Part shown: positions 1 to 10,127 of the stretch, piece after piece
Layout of the letters: every line of letters starts with the position of its first letter
How positions within the stretch are numbered: position 1 is the first letter of the stretch
Assembly: GCF_000317045.1 (NCBI RefSeq)
Contig: NC_019703.1
Coordinates: 3,088,501 to 3,152,500 of the forward strand
Reading direction: 5' to 3'
Source of the DNA: Geitlerinema sp. PCC 7407
Lineage (GTDB): Bacteria > Cyanobacteriota > Cyanobacteriia > PCC-7407
Length of the DNA: 64,000 nucleotides
Translations under genes and position numbers: made by a program
Notes under the pieces: generated by a model
Databases searched by the model: none
What the model was told of the DNA's origin: nothing
What the model saw: only the letters and a program-made list of their open reading frames with translations

Positions 1-34
1 ACCTTCAGCGATAAATCCTTATAAATATCTACGA

Positions 35-67
35 AAGGCCAGGAATCTTCGGATCCCTGGCCTTTTG
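35..67. terminator. Hairpin terminator with UUCG tetraloop
   Basis: A 9-bp outer stem (35-43 with 56-64) continues inward across one A/C mismatch into a C(UUCG)G-capped helix (45-47 with 52-54) and is followed by a short T run. It lies just beyond the stop codon of the leftward SLH gene. It could also end a rightward transcript entering from outside the window. Confidence 0.7.
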
Positions 68-106
68 TGTTGTCTAGTCAGTGAGCCCGCGTCTCGCGGG
101 CGATCG

Positions 107-1765
107 CTAGGGTTTGACCACGTAGGGCGAGTCGATGGGCTCTGCTTTGCCTGCATTCACCAGCGCTTGGTAGACCAGAGCCGCCACTTCTGCCCGGGTC
201 GCTTCGCGGTTGGGGTTGAGCTGAGTCGCGGTTGGGTAGTTCACCACCAGCTGGCGCTCTGTGGCTGCGGTCACCGGCCCCACGGCATAGGACGGGATCT
301 GCGCCCCATCCTGGTACACCGACAGCACGTTGGTATTGGTGGGCGAGAGCCCCAAGCCATTGGCCAAGGCCACCAGGATTTGCACTCGCGGAATGCGCTG
401 CTCAGGCCGGAAGATATTGCCGGGATAGCCCGCCAGGAAACCGCCCCGGTAGGCCGTCTGGATCACCTGGGTCGCCCAATAGCCCGAGCGAATGTCCGAG
501 AAGGTCGTCGCGCCCCGCTGGGGAGCCGGATTGAAGGCCTTAGCGACGATCGCCGCGAACTGAGCCCGCGTCACCGGTTCGCTAGGCCGAAAAGTGCCGT
601 CGGGGAAACCGGCAATAATGTCTTGGCTAGCCAAAGCGGCAATGTAGGCCTCGGCCCAGTGGCCCGTCACATCACTGAAGGAGCCAGAAGAAGGAATCGA
701 GGTAGCAACAAAGTCCACCTTGCCAACAATGCGATCGCGGTTAATGTCGTTGCCCACTGCCACGATCGTGTTGGTGCGGGTCGCGTTGTGCAGATCGTAG
801 CGACCGTTGTTGCGAAGGATATTTTCGCCTGGATCGTCCGCAGTGCCCAGATCGGGCTGGGCGTTGATGGTCGCCACCACGCCATCTCGGGTGTTGCGCT
901 CGATGGTGTTGCCCCGCAGCACCGGGCGAGCGTTGTCGTTCACGTAGATACCGTCGACATTTTCGATCACCCGGTTGGAAGCCAGTCTCGGCGCTGAGGT
1001 GCCGCCAACGGCAATGCCAAAGCCTGTACTTTGAAAGACGTTGTTTTCAATCTGTCCCTGGGCCGCGCGGGTCACCGATAGGCCGTTGCCGCCGTTGCGC
1101 ACAAAGACGTTGTCCGCGATGGTGGGGTTTGCGCTACCGGCAATCAAGATGCCGTCACGGCGACTGTTGGTGAAGGTGTTGTTGCGAATAACGGGGGTTC
1201 CATCTTCGACCCACAGCCCCGTTCCGCGGCTATCGGCGGTATTGGAAATGGTCACGCCCCGCACGGAAGCGGTCTTCTCTGCGCGTACAGCGACGCTCTG
1301 ACCTCCCCAGCTGGGACTGAGATAGGTGCCTCCCCCTACGATCAGCACGGTCTGGCCCTTGTTAGACTCATCCCCTCGCAAAATCACGCCAGCAGGAATG
1401 GTCAGCGGAAACACTTCGCCAGAGTCGCGGCTGTAGGTGCCAGGAGCAAGCTGAATGACGGTGTTGGCGCTGGCTTGGCGCAGGGCATAGGTGATGGTGC
1501 GATAGGCATTCGCTTCGCTGCCGCCGGCGCTGGAGCTGTCGTCACCCCGAGCTGGGTTGACGTAGAGGACCCGCGCTGAGGCTGGGATTTGGGCGGTCGA
1601 GGCGGGCGTGGGGCGATCGCGGGTCGCCGTCGGCAGCGAGCTGCTGGCGATCGCCGGAACTCCCAACGTCAACAGCAAAAGGCTCACCAATCCAGCCCGC
1701 AAGCTAACGGGGGCCAGTCGTCGGGCCATGCGACCTTGAGGCGAGACGCGGTCCTGATGAGTCAT
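107..1765 (-). CDS. DUF1565 beta-helix protein with C-terminal SLH domains
   Basis: A predicted exported envelope protein of about 552 residues. The start at 1765 is chosen because a GAGAGA ribosome-site-like stretch precedes it and a signal peptide follows (basic MARRLAP stretch, then a leucine-rich core ending PAIAS). Residues of about 70-340 read as a right-handed parallel beta-helix with repeated N-x-I-x-x-N rungs and the DUF1565 opening 'YVNPARGDD'. The last 190 residues hold three S-layer homology repeats; the first carries 'FSDVTGHWAE' and 'GFPDGTFRP'. SLH domains normally anchor proteins to peptidoglycan-linked polymer, so a surface or periplasmic location is inferred. The ligand of the beta-helix is unknown. 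The reading frame continues upstream to 1915 without a good start. Confidence 0.85.
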   Translation of the reverse strand: MTHQDRVSPQGRMARRLAPVSLRAGLVSLLLLTLGVPAIASSSLPTATRDRPTPASTAQIPASARVLYVNPARGDDSSSAGGSEANAYRTITYALRQASANTVIQLAPGTYSRDSGEVFPLTIPAGVILRGDESNKGQTVLIVGGGTYLSPSWGGQSVAVRAEKTASVRGVTISNTADSRGTGLWVEDGTPVIRNNTFTNSRRDGILIAGSANPTIADNVFVRNGGNGLSVTRAAQGQIENNVFQSTGFGIAVGGTSAPRLASNRVIENVDGIYVNDNARPVLRGNTIERNTRDGVVATINAQPDLGTADDPGENILRNNGRYDLHNATRTNTIVAVGNDINRDRIVGKVDFVATSIPSSGSFSDVTGHWAEAYIAALASQDIIAGFPDGTFRPSEPVTRAQFAAIVAKAFNPAPQRGATTFSDIRSGYWATQVIQTAYRGGFLAGYPGNIFRPEQRIPRVQILVALANGLGLSPTNTNVLSVYQDGAQIPSYAVGPVTAATERQLVVNYPTATQLNPNREATRAEVAALVYQALVNAGKAEPIDSPYVVKP

Positions 1766-2178
1766 CGATTTTTCTCTCGTATAGCAATTGGTATGGGCAA
1801 TGGGGTGAGTCATCGCAGTGGCGTTCTCTTGGTTCGAAGTCCAGGGCAGGCTGTCGCAGTTGATGTCCCGCGAAGCGCGCCTAGATCCAAGCAGAAACTC
1901 AGCCAAGCACCTCACCCTCTTTCGTTTGGCTGCTGGTTAGCCCTTAGATACGGTGCCAAACCCTAGTTTTCACGTTATTCAATTATTTTGAGGACTGACC
2001 GTCATCTTAAGTTCGATTTTTTTAGCAAAAACTCAGGTTTTCCGGATTTTTGGGCCACCGGAGGGTCGCCGAGCCCATCGAACCGGACAAACAAAACATT
2101 TCCCGAGGCAGTTGGCGGCTCAGGAGGGCACCTTCATTCTGGACGGTGAGTCAATAGATTTTGATAGCAGATGGCACT
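1766..2178. other. Divergent intergenic region
   Basis: About 410 bases between two divergently read genes, so both promoters should lie here. The part at 1970-2040 is AT-rich. I see no convincing small gene, repeat or named operator in it. Confidence 0.5.
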
Positions 2179-2751
2179 ATGCAACGACCAGCAACCAAAC
2201 AACCAAAAATCAAAGGACTATGGGTTATCCCCGCACTGGGCATCGCCGGTCTAGTGGCTTGGATGGCAACAGGGCGGGCGATCGCCGCTGAGCAGGTTCT
2301 GCTCAAGTACAGCATTTTGCGAGAAACGGTCTCCGTGGCAGATTTGACGGCTCTAGCGGAGCACGGTGAGCTTTCGTCCGGTTTACGCACCAATTTGAGC
2401 CTCGCAGGCCAAAATCCCGCCGAGGTGCGCAAAGCGTTATCGCGCACGGTGAAGGTCAATCCGCTCCTCGCTGACCGCTTGCTGAACAGCCGGGCAGGAA
2501 ATTTGGTGCTCGACGAGATGTCTACGGTGATCCATACGCCATCGGGACGGGGCGATCGCCAGGCGTTGCGGGGTGCGCTCGTCTTAGCCGCAGCCGATGA
2601 CGGCCAAGTGAGCCTGATCGAGGTGATCCAAAAGTACCCAACCCAGGAAGTGCAGGTTGAGGGCGATCGCCTAGTGGACGCTTACCGTCAGCTTCAGGTC
2701 CTCAGCGGCCAGCTGCCCGGCGTTGATCTGCTCAACAAGCTCCCCTTTTGA
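2179..2751 (+). CDS. DUF1400 (alpha/beta-hydrolase-associated) protein
   Basis: A 190-residue protein. A hydrophobic segment near the N-terminus (GLWVIPALGIAGLVAWMA) ends in 'AIAAEQ', which fits a signal peptide. The mature part starts 'VLLKYSILRETVSVADL' and contains the paired helical pattern typical of DUF1400, a module found in cyanobacteria alone or ahead of alpha/beta hydrolases. No hydrolase domain follows here, so no enzyme activity is implied. The ATG at 2179 is preferred over an in-frame TTG six codons upstream. A 10-bp stem terminator follows the stop. Confidence 0.75.
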   Translation: MQRPATKQPKIKGLWVIPALGIAGLVAWMATGRAIAAEQVLLKYSILRETVSVADLTALAEHGELSSGLRTNLSLAGQNPAEVRKALSRTVKVNPLLADRLLNSRAGNLVLDEMSTVIHTPSGRGDRQALRGALVLAAADDGQVSLIEVIQKYPTQEVQVEGDRLVDAYRQLQVLSGQLPGVDLLNKLPF

Positions 2752-2770
2752 GCCGCACCACTTCCAAAAT

Positions 2771-2796
2771 AAATGGGGGCACCAAGGCCCCCATTT
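2771..2796. terminator. Bidirectional hairpin terminator
   Basis: A perfect 10-bp stem (2771-2780 with 2787-2796) with a 6-base loop sits between the convergent DUF1400 gene and the small leftward gene. T-rich sequence lies on the outgoing side for both directions. Confidence 0.7.
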
Positions 2797-2869
2797 CGAT
2801 GAATCCAAAAGATGAATCCAAAAATTGTCAAACTTTGCCACGCGATCGCCATTCAGGCATCGCTCCTGC

Positions 2870-3070
2870 CTAGTAAGCCAGGGTCTCCAGCGTTTCTCGC
2901 AGGTAGCGGCGGACCTGCTGGTCCAGAGAGTTCTGACGGTTGCCATTGCTTTGGCGCTCCATCTGCCAGCGCTGGAAGCCAGAGCTAGAGGCGATCGCGC
3001 TTTTCAGGCTTTCCCAAATTTGAGAATCCTCAGAAAACTGGCCAATAGCGGGAGAAGAAAAAAGGCTCAT
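2870..3070 (-). CDS. Small conserved cyanobacterial protein (66 aa)
   Basis: A 66-residue protein beginning MSLFSSPAIGQFSEDSQ and ending in a charged helix, 'QVRRYLRETLETLAY'. The start at 3070 is fixed by a GAGGTG ribosome-binding site directly upstream; an upstream in-frame extension to 3160 lacks one. It has no membrane segment and no motif I can name. The Q/R/N-rich centre followed by an amphipathic helix suggests a small soluble protein with a protein- or nucleic-acid-binding helix. Its function is unknown, and I believe it is conserved only in cyanobacteria. Confidence 0.65.
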   Translation of the reverse strand: MSLFSSPAIGQFSEDSQIWESLKSAIASSSGFQRWQMERQSNGNRQNSLDQQVRRYLRETLETLAY

Positions 3071-3377
3071 AGACACCTCAACAATCGTGATACAGTCTCG
3101 CCGATTGGCGTCAGGTGAATGCGGTCCTTCCCAAGCACCTCTTCTAGAGCGTGCTGCCAACCCGACGCTTTGTCCTCTCCATTGTAGGCGTAAAAATTTT
3201 ACGCTGTCTGGTTACGCAGACAACGTTTCCCGGAAAGTACCGTAGAAATTTTGGAAAAAACTGCTTTCTGTAGCAAGGATGACACAATTGGCAAAAACTT
3301 GAACAAAATTGCAGACTATTTTTTCCAAACTTCTCGCAAAAGTTTGGCTGGAAAATCGCGGGTCCGCTCGTCTTGCC
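3071..3377. other. Intergenic region without a supported gene
   Basis: About 300 bases upstream of the 66-aa gene. The stretch 3190-3340 is AT-rich and probably holds the promoter for that leftward gene. Open frames here have no ribosome site or recognisable protein. Confidence 0.5.
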
Positions 3378-4070
3378 TCACTCCTGCTCTGGCGAAGACG
3401 AGGAAGCATCCGGGGGCGCCATCTCCTCAGCACTTCGCTTGGCCGCCGTCGGTGGAGCAGCTGCAACTTGTCCAGCCTCCTGCGCAAACGTCGGCAAGAT
3501 CTGATTCACCCGCAGCCCCGGCAAAAGAAAGTCGCGGTCAATGCGCTCAAGTGGGTAAGGCTGCGTCGCGCTAAAGGCCGATTCGCTAACCACCATGACC
3601 CGCACCACGCTGACCGGTACATGGAGAAACAAGTTTGCTCCCAAGAAAGCCACAGATGCCACGGCGAGGCCAACGACGTGGTCCTTGGGCGCTAGGGGAG
3701 TTGCGATCGCGGCGATGGGCGCTATTTGATAGAGCTTCCAGAGCACCAGCGCCATAAAGACCGAAGCGGCGATCGCCGCCACGTGACTTGCTGGCGTCCG
3801 AAACAGACTCAGCATTCGCCGTTGATCCAGCGATAGCTGCTCCGGCTTCAGCGACACCGCCAGCACGCTAAAAATCGAAAATGGACGCAGCCACTGCATC
3901 AGCAGCACCGGCCCAATTCCCACACCAGCCACCAGCAAAAACTCTAGCCACGCCGGCAAAATCGGATCGCCCGCTGCCAGCCCCAGGCACACCACCTCCA
4001 GCGCCAAAGGCACAGCAGCTAGTCCCGCCAAATGGATCCACAAAAACGGTTCTGACCAGAATGAACGCAT
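3378..4070 (-). CDS. Low-complexity-tail membrane protein
   Basis: About 230 residues if translation starts at MRSFWSEPFLWIHLAGLA (4070). Starts 3 and 7 codons further upstream are possible, and none has a strong ribosome site. There are about four hydrophobic segments (VPLALEVVCLGLA; FLLVAGVGIGPVLLM; AAIAASVFMALVLW; VVGLAVASVAFLGANLF). A short Pro/Ala/Ser/Glu-rich tail ending 'DASSSSPEQE' gives the family its name. It is a conserved cyanobacterial family of unknown function. It lies 62 bases downstream of infB on the same strand but behind a strong terminator, so it is probably transcribed separately or by read-through. Confidence 0.75.
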   Translation of the reverse strand: MRSFWSEPFLWIHLAGLAAVPLALEVVCLGLAAGDPILPAWLEFLLVAGVGIGPVLLMQWLRPFSIFSVLAVSLKPEQLSLDQRRMLSLFRTPASHVAAIAASVFMALVLWKLYQIAPIAAIATPLAPKDHVVGLAVASVAFLGANLFLHVPVSVVRVMVVSESAFSATQPYPLERIDRDFLLPGLRVNQILPTFAQEAGQVAAAPPTAAKRSAEEMAPPDASSSSPEQE

Positions 4071-4092
4071 AATCGCCATCACGCAAAACATC

Positions 4093-4122
4093 AAAAAGGG
4101 CAGCCCTTTAGAAGAGCTGCCC
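4093..4122 (-). terminator. Rho-independent terminator of infB
   Basis: Read leftward, a 7-bp GC stem (4116-4122 with 4098-4104) is followed by five T. It sits about ten bases after the infB stop codon and marks the likely end of the rimP-nusA-ylxR-infB transcript. Confidence 0.85.
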
Positions 4123-4132
4123 CTGACTCTAT

Positions 4133-7100
4133 CTAGGCCATCGACAGAGTCCGACGCTTCGAGACCATGCGGAAGGTCTCGATGATATCGCCCATCTCCC
4201 AAGCGCTGAACTTGTCAATGCCAATGCCACACTCAAAGCCAGAGTTGACTTCCTTGACATCCTCTTTCATCCGCTTCAGAGAATCGAGGTTCCCCTCGTA
4301 GACCACCTGGCCGCGGCGCTGGACCCGAACCTTGCAGTTTCGAATCGCCTTACCGGACTGAACATAGCAGCCCGCCACAGCTCCACGTCCCACCGGGAAC
4401 ACCGCCCGAACTTCGACTTGGCCGAGGGGCTCTTCCACCATTTCAGGCTCGAGCATCCCTTCCATCGCCGCCTGGACATCATCCAGCAAGTTGTAAATGA
4501 TGTCATATTCGCGCACGTCGACCCCAGCGTGATCTGCCGCAGCCCGAGAGCCGCTAGCCAGCGTCGTGTTGAAGCCAATGATGACCGCGCTACTAGCCGC
4601 CGCCAAATCTACATCCGTTTCGGTCACTTCGCCCGGCGCTGCCAGCAGCACCCGGACCTGCACCTCTTTCTGGGGAAGCTGTTGCAGCGCGCCCAGAATA
4701 GCCTCGACCGAGCCCTGTACGTCGGCCTTGAGAATCAAGTTGAGTTCCTTCAACTCGCCCTCTTGAGCCTGAGCCGAGAAGCTGTTGAGGGACACCCGGC
4801 GAGAAGCCATCGTCTGCTGCAAGCGGGACTGGCGCTGCTGAGCCGCGCGACTAGAAGCCGTTTGTCGCGCTTCTTTCTCATCGCGGTAGACTTCGAACTC
4901 GTCTCCAGCGGCAGGCACTTCGCCCAGACCTAGAACTTCGACGGCGAAGGAAGGCGACGCAATATCCACGCGCTTACCGCGATCGTTCACCATCGCCCGG
5001 ACCTTACCGAAGACCGAGCCCACAACCAGAATATCGCCAACGCGCAGGGTACCGTTCTGGACCAGAAGGGTCGCCACAGGGCCTCGAGCCTTGTCAAGAT
5101 TCGCCTCAATGACCGTTCCGCGGGCCGCCCGGTCGGAGTTGGCTTGGAGATCTTCGACCTCGGCCACCAGCAGGATCATTTCCAGCAGGGTGTCGAGATT
5201 TTCGCCATTGAGGGCGCTCACCGGCACCACAATGGTGTCTCCACCCCACTCCTCAGGTACCAGACCGTATTCCATCAGCTCTTGCTTCACGCGGTCCGGC
5301 TGAGCCGATTCTTTGTCGATCTTGTTGACCGCGACCACGATGGGCACCTCAGCCGCCTTGGCGTGGCTGATGGCCTCGATCGTCTGGGGACGCACACCGT
5401 CATCGGCGGCCACCACCAGAATGGCAATATCGGTGACGCGCGCACCTCGAGCCCGCATGGAGGTGAAGGCTTCGTGACCGGGCGTATCCAGGAAGACAAC
5501 TTGCTCAACCCGGCCATCGTGCTCCACATCAACGTGGTATGCGCCAATGTGCTGGGTGATACCGCCTGCTTCGCCCGCTGCCACTTTGGTCTTGCGGATC
5601 GAGTCGAGCAGGGTCGTTTTACCGTGGTCAACGTGGCCCATGATGGTCACGACCGGCGGACGTCGAGTGAGGCTCTCGAGGTCATTGGCATCGATCATCT
5701 CGGTGACCTTGCGAGCTTCGGCCGCTTGCTCAGCAGCCTCTAGCTCAACTCCTAGCTCCTCAGCCACGATGCGCGCTGTCGGGATGTCCAGGGTTTGGGT
5801 AACCGTGGCCATGATGCCCTTCATGAAGAGAATCTTCACGACCTCGGTTTCTGCTACAACGAGCTCATCAGCCAATTCCTGCACTGTGAGTTCGTTGGAA
5901 AGGGTGATCTTGGTAGGTCTTTCGCGCTTGGTTTCTTGGCGCTGTTCGCGGCGGGAGCTCCGCTGGTTGCTGTCGCCGCTGTTTCGGGTGGGCGGCTTGC
6001 GAGCGCGCTGGTGCGTCCCCGTGGGCTTGCTGGTGCCTTCGGCTTTGGGCTTGGCAGGCCGCATCAGGGATAGAGACACCAGGGTCGCGCCGTCGCCTTG
6101 GCCGTCCTCGAGGTCCGAATCGATGTCTTCTTCGTCGTCTTCCAGAAATTCTTGATGGCGACGCTTGCTCTTGGGTGCTGCTTTGGTGGGCTTATCAGCA
6201 AATTCTTCGCTCTCGTCGTCCTCACGCTGCTTCTTGCCAGCGACGCGCTTGAGGCGAGGCGGGGTGGGCCGCTTGAGCTCCAGGGGATCTTGATCGTCCA
6301 CGCTGGTGACTGCGATCTCTTCGCCCTCGTCTTCCGTTTCACCCGTGGAGCGGGTGGGTCGAACGGGCTTGGTTGGACGGCGCAGTTCAGGGACGCTGCT
6401 GGTGGAGCGATCGGTTCGCTCAGGAGGCCGTCCGCCTTCGCGACGCCGGGGCTCGCCAGTTCTGGCCTCGCGGGTTTCTGTGTCTTGGTCTGCGCGATCG
6501 CGCTTGAGGATAGGACGCTCGACCTGGGATGGCCGTATACCCTGGTCGTCGTCATCGGCTTGCTGAGACGAGGGCCGCGACGGGGGACCAAGGAGTTCAG
6601 CGGCCGAGCGGACTTGCCGAACGGCCGGCCGCGAAACGGGCGGGGTCACAGGCCCCTCTGAGGCGGCATTGCGAGTCGGGGTTGCCGGAGCTGCGGATTC
6701 TTTGACCTCAGCGGAGGCTGCTTCGTCCCGAGCCGGAGCGGGCTTTGCGGGCCGGACGGGCGGGGTCGGTCTCGAAGAGGGTTGGACGCTAGCAGGGCGC
6801 ACGGGTGCAGGCCCTGCTTTCAACGTGGAGTCGTCAGACTCTTGTGAACTTGACGGTTCGCGATGACGCACTTCTAGAATTTGAGGCTTCTTGACCGCAG
6901 GACGACCCTTTGATTCCTGAGACATGGTTCCAGCGCCGTGGCTTGGGGAGTTGGGTTTGATAGCGACTGCTGAAGCGTGGCTACCCGCCAGCTTCTCCGC
7001 CGATGCCCGAATCCGCTCGGCATCTGCTTCGCTAATGGTACTGCTATGGCTCTTGGCCGCAATATTCAGTTGGTCGCAAACCGCCAAAATATCTTTATTA

Positions 7101-7153
7101 TCCAAATTGAGTTCCCGTGATAGCTCGTAAATTCTGACTTTTCCGTTGTTCAT
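4133..7153 (-). CDS. infB: Translation initiation factor IF-2
   Basis: IF-2 is the GTPase that brings initiator tRNA to the 30S subunit and promotes subunit joining. At 1006 residues it has the long form seen in cyanobacteria. An IF2_N module comes first ([19 protein letters not shown]). About 380 residues of disordered Pro/Ser/Arg/Glu-rich linker follow, then a second IF2_N ([18 protein letters not shown]). The G domain carries 'GHVDHGKTT' (G1), 'DTPGHEAF' (G3) and 'NKID' (G4), and the C-terminal beta-barrel domains follow. Its position last after rimP, nusA and ylxR is the classic order. The start ATG at 7153 gives the expected [11 protein letters not shown]. Confidence 0.98.
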   Translation of the reverse strand: MNNGKVRIYELSRELNLDNKDILAVCDQLNIAAKSHSSTISEADAERIRASAEKLAGSHASAVAIKPNSPSHGAGTMSQESKGRPAVKKPQILEVRHREPSSSQESDDSTLKAGPAPVRPASVQPSSRPTPPVRPAKPAPARDEAASAEVKESAAPATPTRNAASEGPVTPPVSRPAVRQVRSAAELLGPPSRPSSQQADDDDQGIRPSQVERPILKRDRADQDTETREARTGEPRRREGGRPPERTDRSTSSVPELRRPTKPVRPTRSTGETEDEGEEIAVTSVDDQDPLELKRPTPPRLKRVAGKKQREDDESEEFADKPTKAAPKSKRRHQEFLEDDEEDIDSDLEDGQGDGATLVSLSLMRPAKPKAEGTSKPTGTHQRARKPPTRNSGDSNQRSSRREQRQETKRERPTKITLSNELTVQELADELVVAETEVVKILFMKGIMATVTQTLDIPTARIVAEELGVELEAAEQAAEARKVTEMIDANDLESLTRRPPVVTIMGHVDHGKTTLLDSIRKTKVAAGEAGGITQHIGAYHVDVEHDGRVEQVVFLDTPGHEAFTSMRARGARVTDIAILVVAADDGVRPQTIEAISHAKAAEVPIVVAVNKIDKESAQPDRVKQELMEYGLVPEEWGGDTIVVPVSALNGENLDTLLEMILLVAEVEDLQANSDRAARGTVIEANLDKARGPVATLLVQNGTLRVGDILVVGSVFGKVRAMVNDRGKRVDIASPSFAVEVLGLGEVPAAGDEFEVYRDEKEARQTASSRAAQQRQSRLQQTMASRRVSLNSFSAQAQEGELKELNLILKADVQGSVEAILGALQQLPQKEVQVRVLLAAPGEVTETDVDLAAASSAVIIGFNTTLASGSRAAADHAGVDVREYDIIYNLLDDVQAAMEGMLEPEMVEEPLGQVEVRAVFPVGRGAVAGCYVQSGKAIRNCKVRVQRRGQVVYEGNLDSLKRMKEDVKEVNSGFECGIGIDKFSAWEMGDIIETFRMVSKRRTLSMA

Positions 7154-7469
7154 CCACGATTCCCTCTCGAAACGTTCGTTACCGTTTTACATAGGGCCTT
7201 ACCGTTTGAGTAACAGTGACACCTGCTGGAGATTTACCGCTGCCAGACTTCTGATCCTGTGAAGGATTGAACAGGTTTAGAAACATGACGGCACCGTAAA
7301 TTACTCTACTGTTTTTAATCTTGCATGAATCTCCCAAAAGCTGTGTAAGGTTGCGTTAACGCGCGGAGCGATCGCCTTCTGTCACAGGTGGTTTTGGGTG
7401 ACAGGAACAGAGCTGAGCCCCCTGCGGGCGATCGCGATGGGTTGGCTCTCTAGCGAGACTGGAGATGCT
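7154..7469. other. ylxR-infB spacer
   Basis: An unusually long (about 315-base) gap inside the nus/inf block. It contains two HIP1-type sites and an AT-rich patch at 7290-7330, so infB may have its own promoter here. No gene was found. Confidence 0.5.
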
Positions 7470-7775
7470 TCAACGCGTTGTGTCCTCGTTACTCAGTGCG
7501 TTGGGTAGGTTCGCTGCTAGGGCGGCCTGAGTGTGGAGGCGCTCCCAGAGCACGTCGTAGATACCGGGGGGTACCGGCGATCGCAGCGATCGCTGGAGAC
7601 GATTTTTTTTCTGCGCCGCCTGCAGGCAGTCGGATGTTCGGCAAAGGTAGGCAGAACGCCCCATTCCCTCATCTAATTGTATCGCCTGGGACGGATAGAC
7701 TCGAACCACCCGCCAAAAGGCCACTTTAGGCCCGGCTGTGCGGCAGCTAATGCAGCGGCGGCAGTTCGGTTGCAC
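7470..7775 (-). CDS. ylxR: YlxR-family (DUF448) putative RNA-binding protein
   Basis: A 101-residue basic protein of the YlxR family, which is encoded between nusA and infB in most bacteria and has been proposed to bind RNA and assist RNase P or transcription. The N-terminal 'NCRRCISCRTAGPK' aligns with the family's R-x-C-I/V-x-C-R opening. 'GRSAYLCRTSDCLQAAQKKNRL' carries the characteristic 'GRGAYLC' loop, here as GRSAYLC. Gene order (nusA upstream, infB downstream) supports the call. Confidence 0.9.
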   Translation of the reverse strand: MQPNCRRCISCRTAGPKVAFWRVVRVYPSQAIQLDEGMGRSAYLCRTSDCLQAAQKKNRLQRSLRSPVPPGIYDVLWERLHTQAALAANLPNALSNEDTTR

Positions 7776-7861
7776 GTCGGTTCCACCTCCCTCAAATGAC
7801 CGGCAGTAAGGTCAAAACTTTGTCGCGACTAAAGCTCTAGCCGCGACAGTTGTCTCCTATC

Positions 7862-9256
7862 TTACTCTTCTGAGTCGTCGTCGGCCTCCGCATCTGCCTC
7901 TTCGGCGATCGCCTCATCCTCGGAGAGCGTTTCAGCCTCGTCCTCAACCGGCTCAGCCGCCTCAGACTCCGGGGCCAGATCATCGTCCATTTCGTATTCG
8001 ATTTCGTCTTCGATCGCCGCCTGCCCCTCAGCCTCAAACGCTTCTAGCGCTTCCTCTTCTTCGGCTTGACGCGCTGCCATGAGAGCGTCAATCTTCGCCG
8101 TTTCAGCGTCGTAGTCGTACTTGGCAATGTCTTTGATGTCAATTTTCCAACCGGTCAAACGAGCAGCCAGACGGACGTTTTGCCCCTCTTTACCGATCGC
8201 CAAGCTGAGCTGATCTTCAGCCACCAGCACATGGGTTTGACGCGCATCCGGATCCACCAGACGCACCTCCTCCACTCGCGCCGGGCTCAGCGCATTGGCG
8301 ATGTAGGTTGCCGGGTCCGGAGACCAGCGAATCACGTCGATTTTTTCACCTCGCAGCTCATTGACCACCACCTGGATCCGCGAACCGCGCGCGCCAATGC
8401 AGGCGCCCACAGGATCCACGTCTCGCTCTAGGGTATCAACCGCAATCTTGGTGCGGGGGCCAACATGCCGCGAAGGAGGATTGGCTTCGCGGGCGACGGC
8501 CACAATGCGCACCACCTCATCTTCAATTTCGGGAACCTCTGTGGCAAACAGGTCCACCACCAAGCCCGCGTCTGCCCGAGACACCATGAGCTGAGGGCCG
8601 CGGTGGGATCCCTCATAGATTTTCTTCAAGAAGACTTTGAAGGTGGCGTTGGCGCGGTAGTTGTCGTTGGGGAGCTGTTCTCGCTTGGGCAGCTCGGCTT
8701 CGACCTCGGGCTGGCCATAGCTGCTGGTAACGGCCATGATCACAGACTGGCGCTCAAAGCGCAGCACTCTCGCCTGGAGGACAGTGCCTTCAAGATCTTG
8801 AAACTCTTCTTGAATTAGCTTGCGCTGCTGATCCCGAAGTTTTTGGGCGAGCACTTGCTTGGTCTGGATGGCGGCCATGCGGCCAAAGTCGGCCTGATCC
8901 GGCGTGACATCGAGCACGACGGTGTCGCCTAGCTGAGCCTCGGCTGCAACCTCCTGAACCTCCTGGAGCGAAATCTGGTGGTCAGGGTTGATGAGGCTAT
9001 CGCTATCGACGATGGTCTTGGTGGAGAGGACGCGGAAGCCTTCGCTTTCGATATCTAGCTCGACTTCGAAGTTGTTGAAGTAGTCTTCATCGAAGTTGAG
9101 GCCACCCGCAGACATGCGCATGGTACGCCGATAGCGCTCATACCCCTTGAGCAGAGCTTCTCGGAGAGCGGCTTGGACCGCGTGCTTGGGCAGGTTGCGC
9201 TCGCGGCTGATCCCATCGATCATTTCAGCCAGGCCTGGCAGGTTAACCATTGACAT
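7862..9256 (-). CDS. nusA: Transcription termination/antitermination factor NusA
   Basis: NusA binds RNA polymerase and nascent RNA and modulates pausing, termination and antitermination. The start at 9256 (MSMVNLPGLAEMID) is set by an AAGGAG site nine bases upstream. The 464-residue protein has the N-terminal polymerase-binding domain (to about 130), an S1 domain and two KH domains ('DPVGACIGARGSRI' and 'AIGKEGQNVRLAARL'). An acidic tail of about 60 residues rich in Glu/Asp/Ala takes the place of the repeat domains found in Escherichia coli. It lies between rimP and ylxR. Confidence 0.97.
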   Translation of the reverse strand: MSMVNLPGLAEMIDGISRERNLPKHAVQAALREALLKGYERYRRTMRMSAGGLNFDEDYFNNFEVELDIESEGFRVLSTKTIVDSDSLINPDHQISLQEVQEVAAEAQLGDTVVLDVTPDQADFGRMAAIQTKQVLAQKLRDQQRKLIQEEFQDLEGTVLQARVLRFERQSVIMAVTSSYGQPEVEAELPKREQLPNDNYRANATFKVFLKKIYEGSHRGPQLMVSRADAGLVVDLFATEVPEIEDEVVRIVAVAREANPPSRHVGPRTKIAVDTLERDVDPVGACIGARGSRIQVVVNELRGEKIDVIRWSPDPATYIANALSPARVEEVRLVDPDARQTHVLVAEDQLSLAIGKEGQNVRLAARLTGWKIDIKDIAKYDYDAETAKIDALMAARQAEEEEALEAFEAEGQAAIEDEIEYEMDDDLAPESEAAEPVEDEAETLSEDEAIAEEADAEADDDSEE

Positions 9257-9372
9257 CGCTCGAATCTCCTTAAACTCTCTAAACTTCCATGAATTCAGCG
9301 CGCGATCGACATCAGCATCAAAGGTAGTCAAAATGCTTGTGCCGGCAGGCTAGAGCTGATCCCCTACCGGTC

Positions 9373-9834
9373 TTAGCGACGCTCGTCTAGCTGCACCGTG
9401 GCCACGAGCGATCGCGGAAGGGTCAAAGTGCGTCCTTTGAGATTAAGGGACAGCGACTCTTCGTCCCTCTGAACCAGCTGCCCCGTCCAGGTTTTATGGC
9501 CGTTAAACGGTTCGGTAAGTTCAACGATGACCGCAAATCCTTTAAAAGAAATGAATTCGCGATCGGTGATGAGCTGGCGCGCGATGCCGGGGCTCGACAC
9601 TTCTAGCACGTAGCGATCGGGAATGAGATCGACGCTGTCGAGAACTTCCTCGAAGGCTCGGCTCATTCGTTCGCAGTCATCAAGGCCCGTGTCCTGCTGC
9701 AAATTCCGAATATCCACGCGCAGAACGGGGGGGTTTTGATTGGTATGGAACACAACCCCAACGACCTCTAAGCCCAGGTTCTCAGCAACTGGTACGGCCA
9801 GATCAATGATTTGAGGAACGAGTGGGTGCACCAT
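9373..9834 (-). CDS. rimP: Ribosome maturation factor RimP
   Basis: RimP acts in 30S subunit assembly. The 153-residue product from the ATG at 9834 (MVHPLVPQIIDLAVPVAENLG) has the family landmarks: 'LRVDIRN', 'DDCERMSRAFEEVLD' and 'YVLEVSSPGIARQL', with a C-terminal SH3-like barrel. It is the first gene of the nus/inf block and lies 116 bases upstream of nusA. The frame continues further upstream, but homologues begin near the chosen ATG. Confidence 0.95.
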   Translation of the reverse strand: MVHPLVPQIIDLAVPVAENLGLEVVGVVFHTNQNPPVLRVDIRNLQQDTGLDDCERMSRAFEEVLDSVDLIPDRYVLEVSSPGIARQLITDREFISFKGFAVIVELTEPFNGHKTWTGQLVQRDEESLSLNLKGRTLTLPRSLVATVQLDERR

Positions 9835-9956
9835 GGCTTCGGTGTGTCTGATGACGAGTCTCAACGAAGGGCTCACATCATTTCGGCAGATCATTATGGG
9901 CGAAGTTTGGGGGGCGATCGCCGCTCAAGCTCCGGTCCACAACCCCGCTTAGCCAA

Positions 9957-9982
9957 TAAAAAAAGTGGGCGCTGACCCACTT
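9957..9982 (-). terminator. Rho-independent terminator
   Basis: Read leftward, a perfect 7-bp stem (9976-9982 with 9963-9969) and 6-base loop are followed by a long T run. It lies downstream of the leftward 505-aa membrane protein gene and upstream of rimP, so it separates these two transcripts. Confidence 0.85.
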
Positions 9983-10127
9983 CCTCTTTGAAATGATGTC
10001 TGTTCACGCCAAAGGATAGGGCGATATCCTTCGGTTGAACTAATCTAATGTATCTTAGCCGGAAACTTAGCGACATGCCACAAGCTAGCCGCGCCCCAGC
10101 GGGGATCAAGGATGGGGCAGAGTTTGG

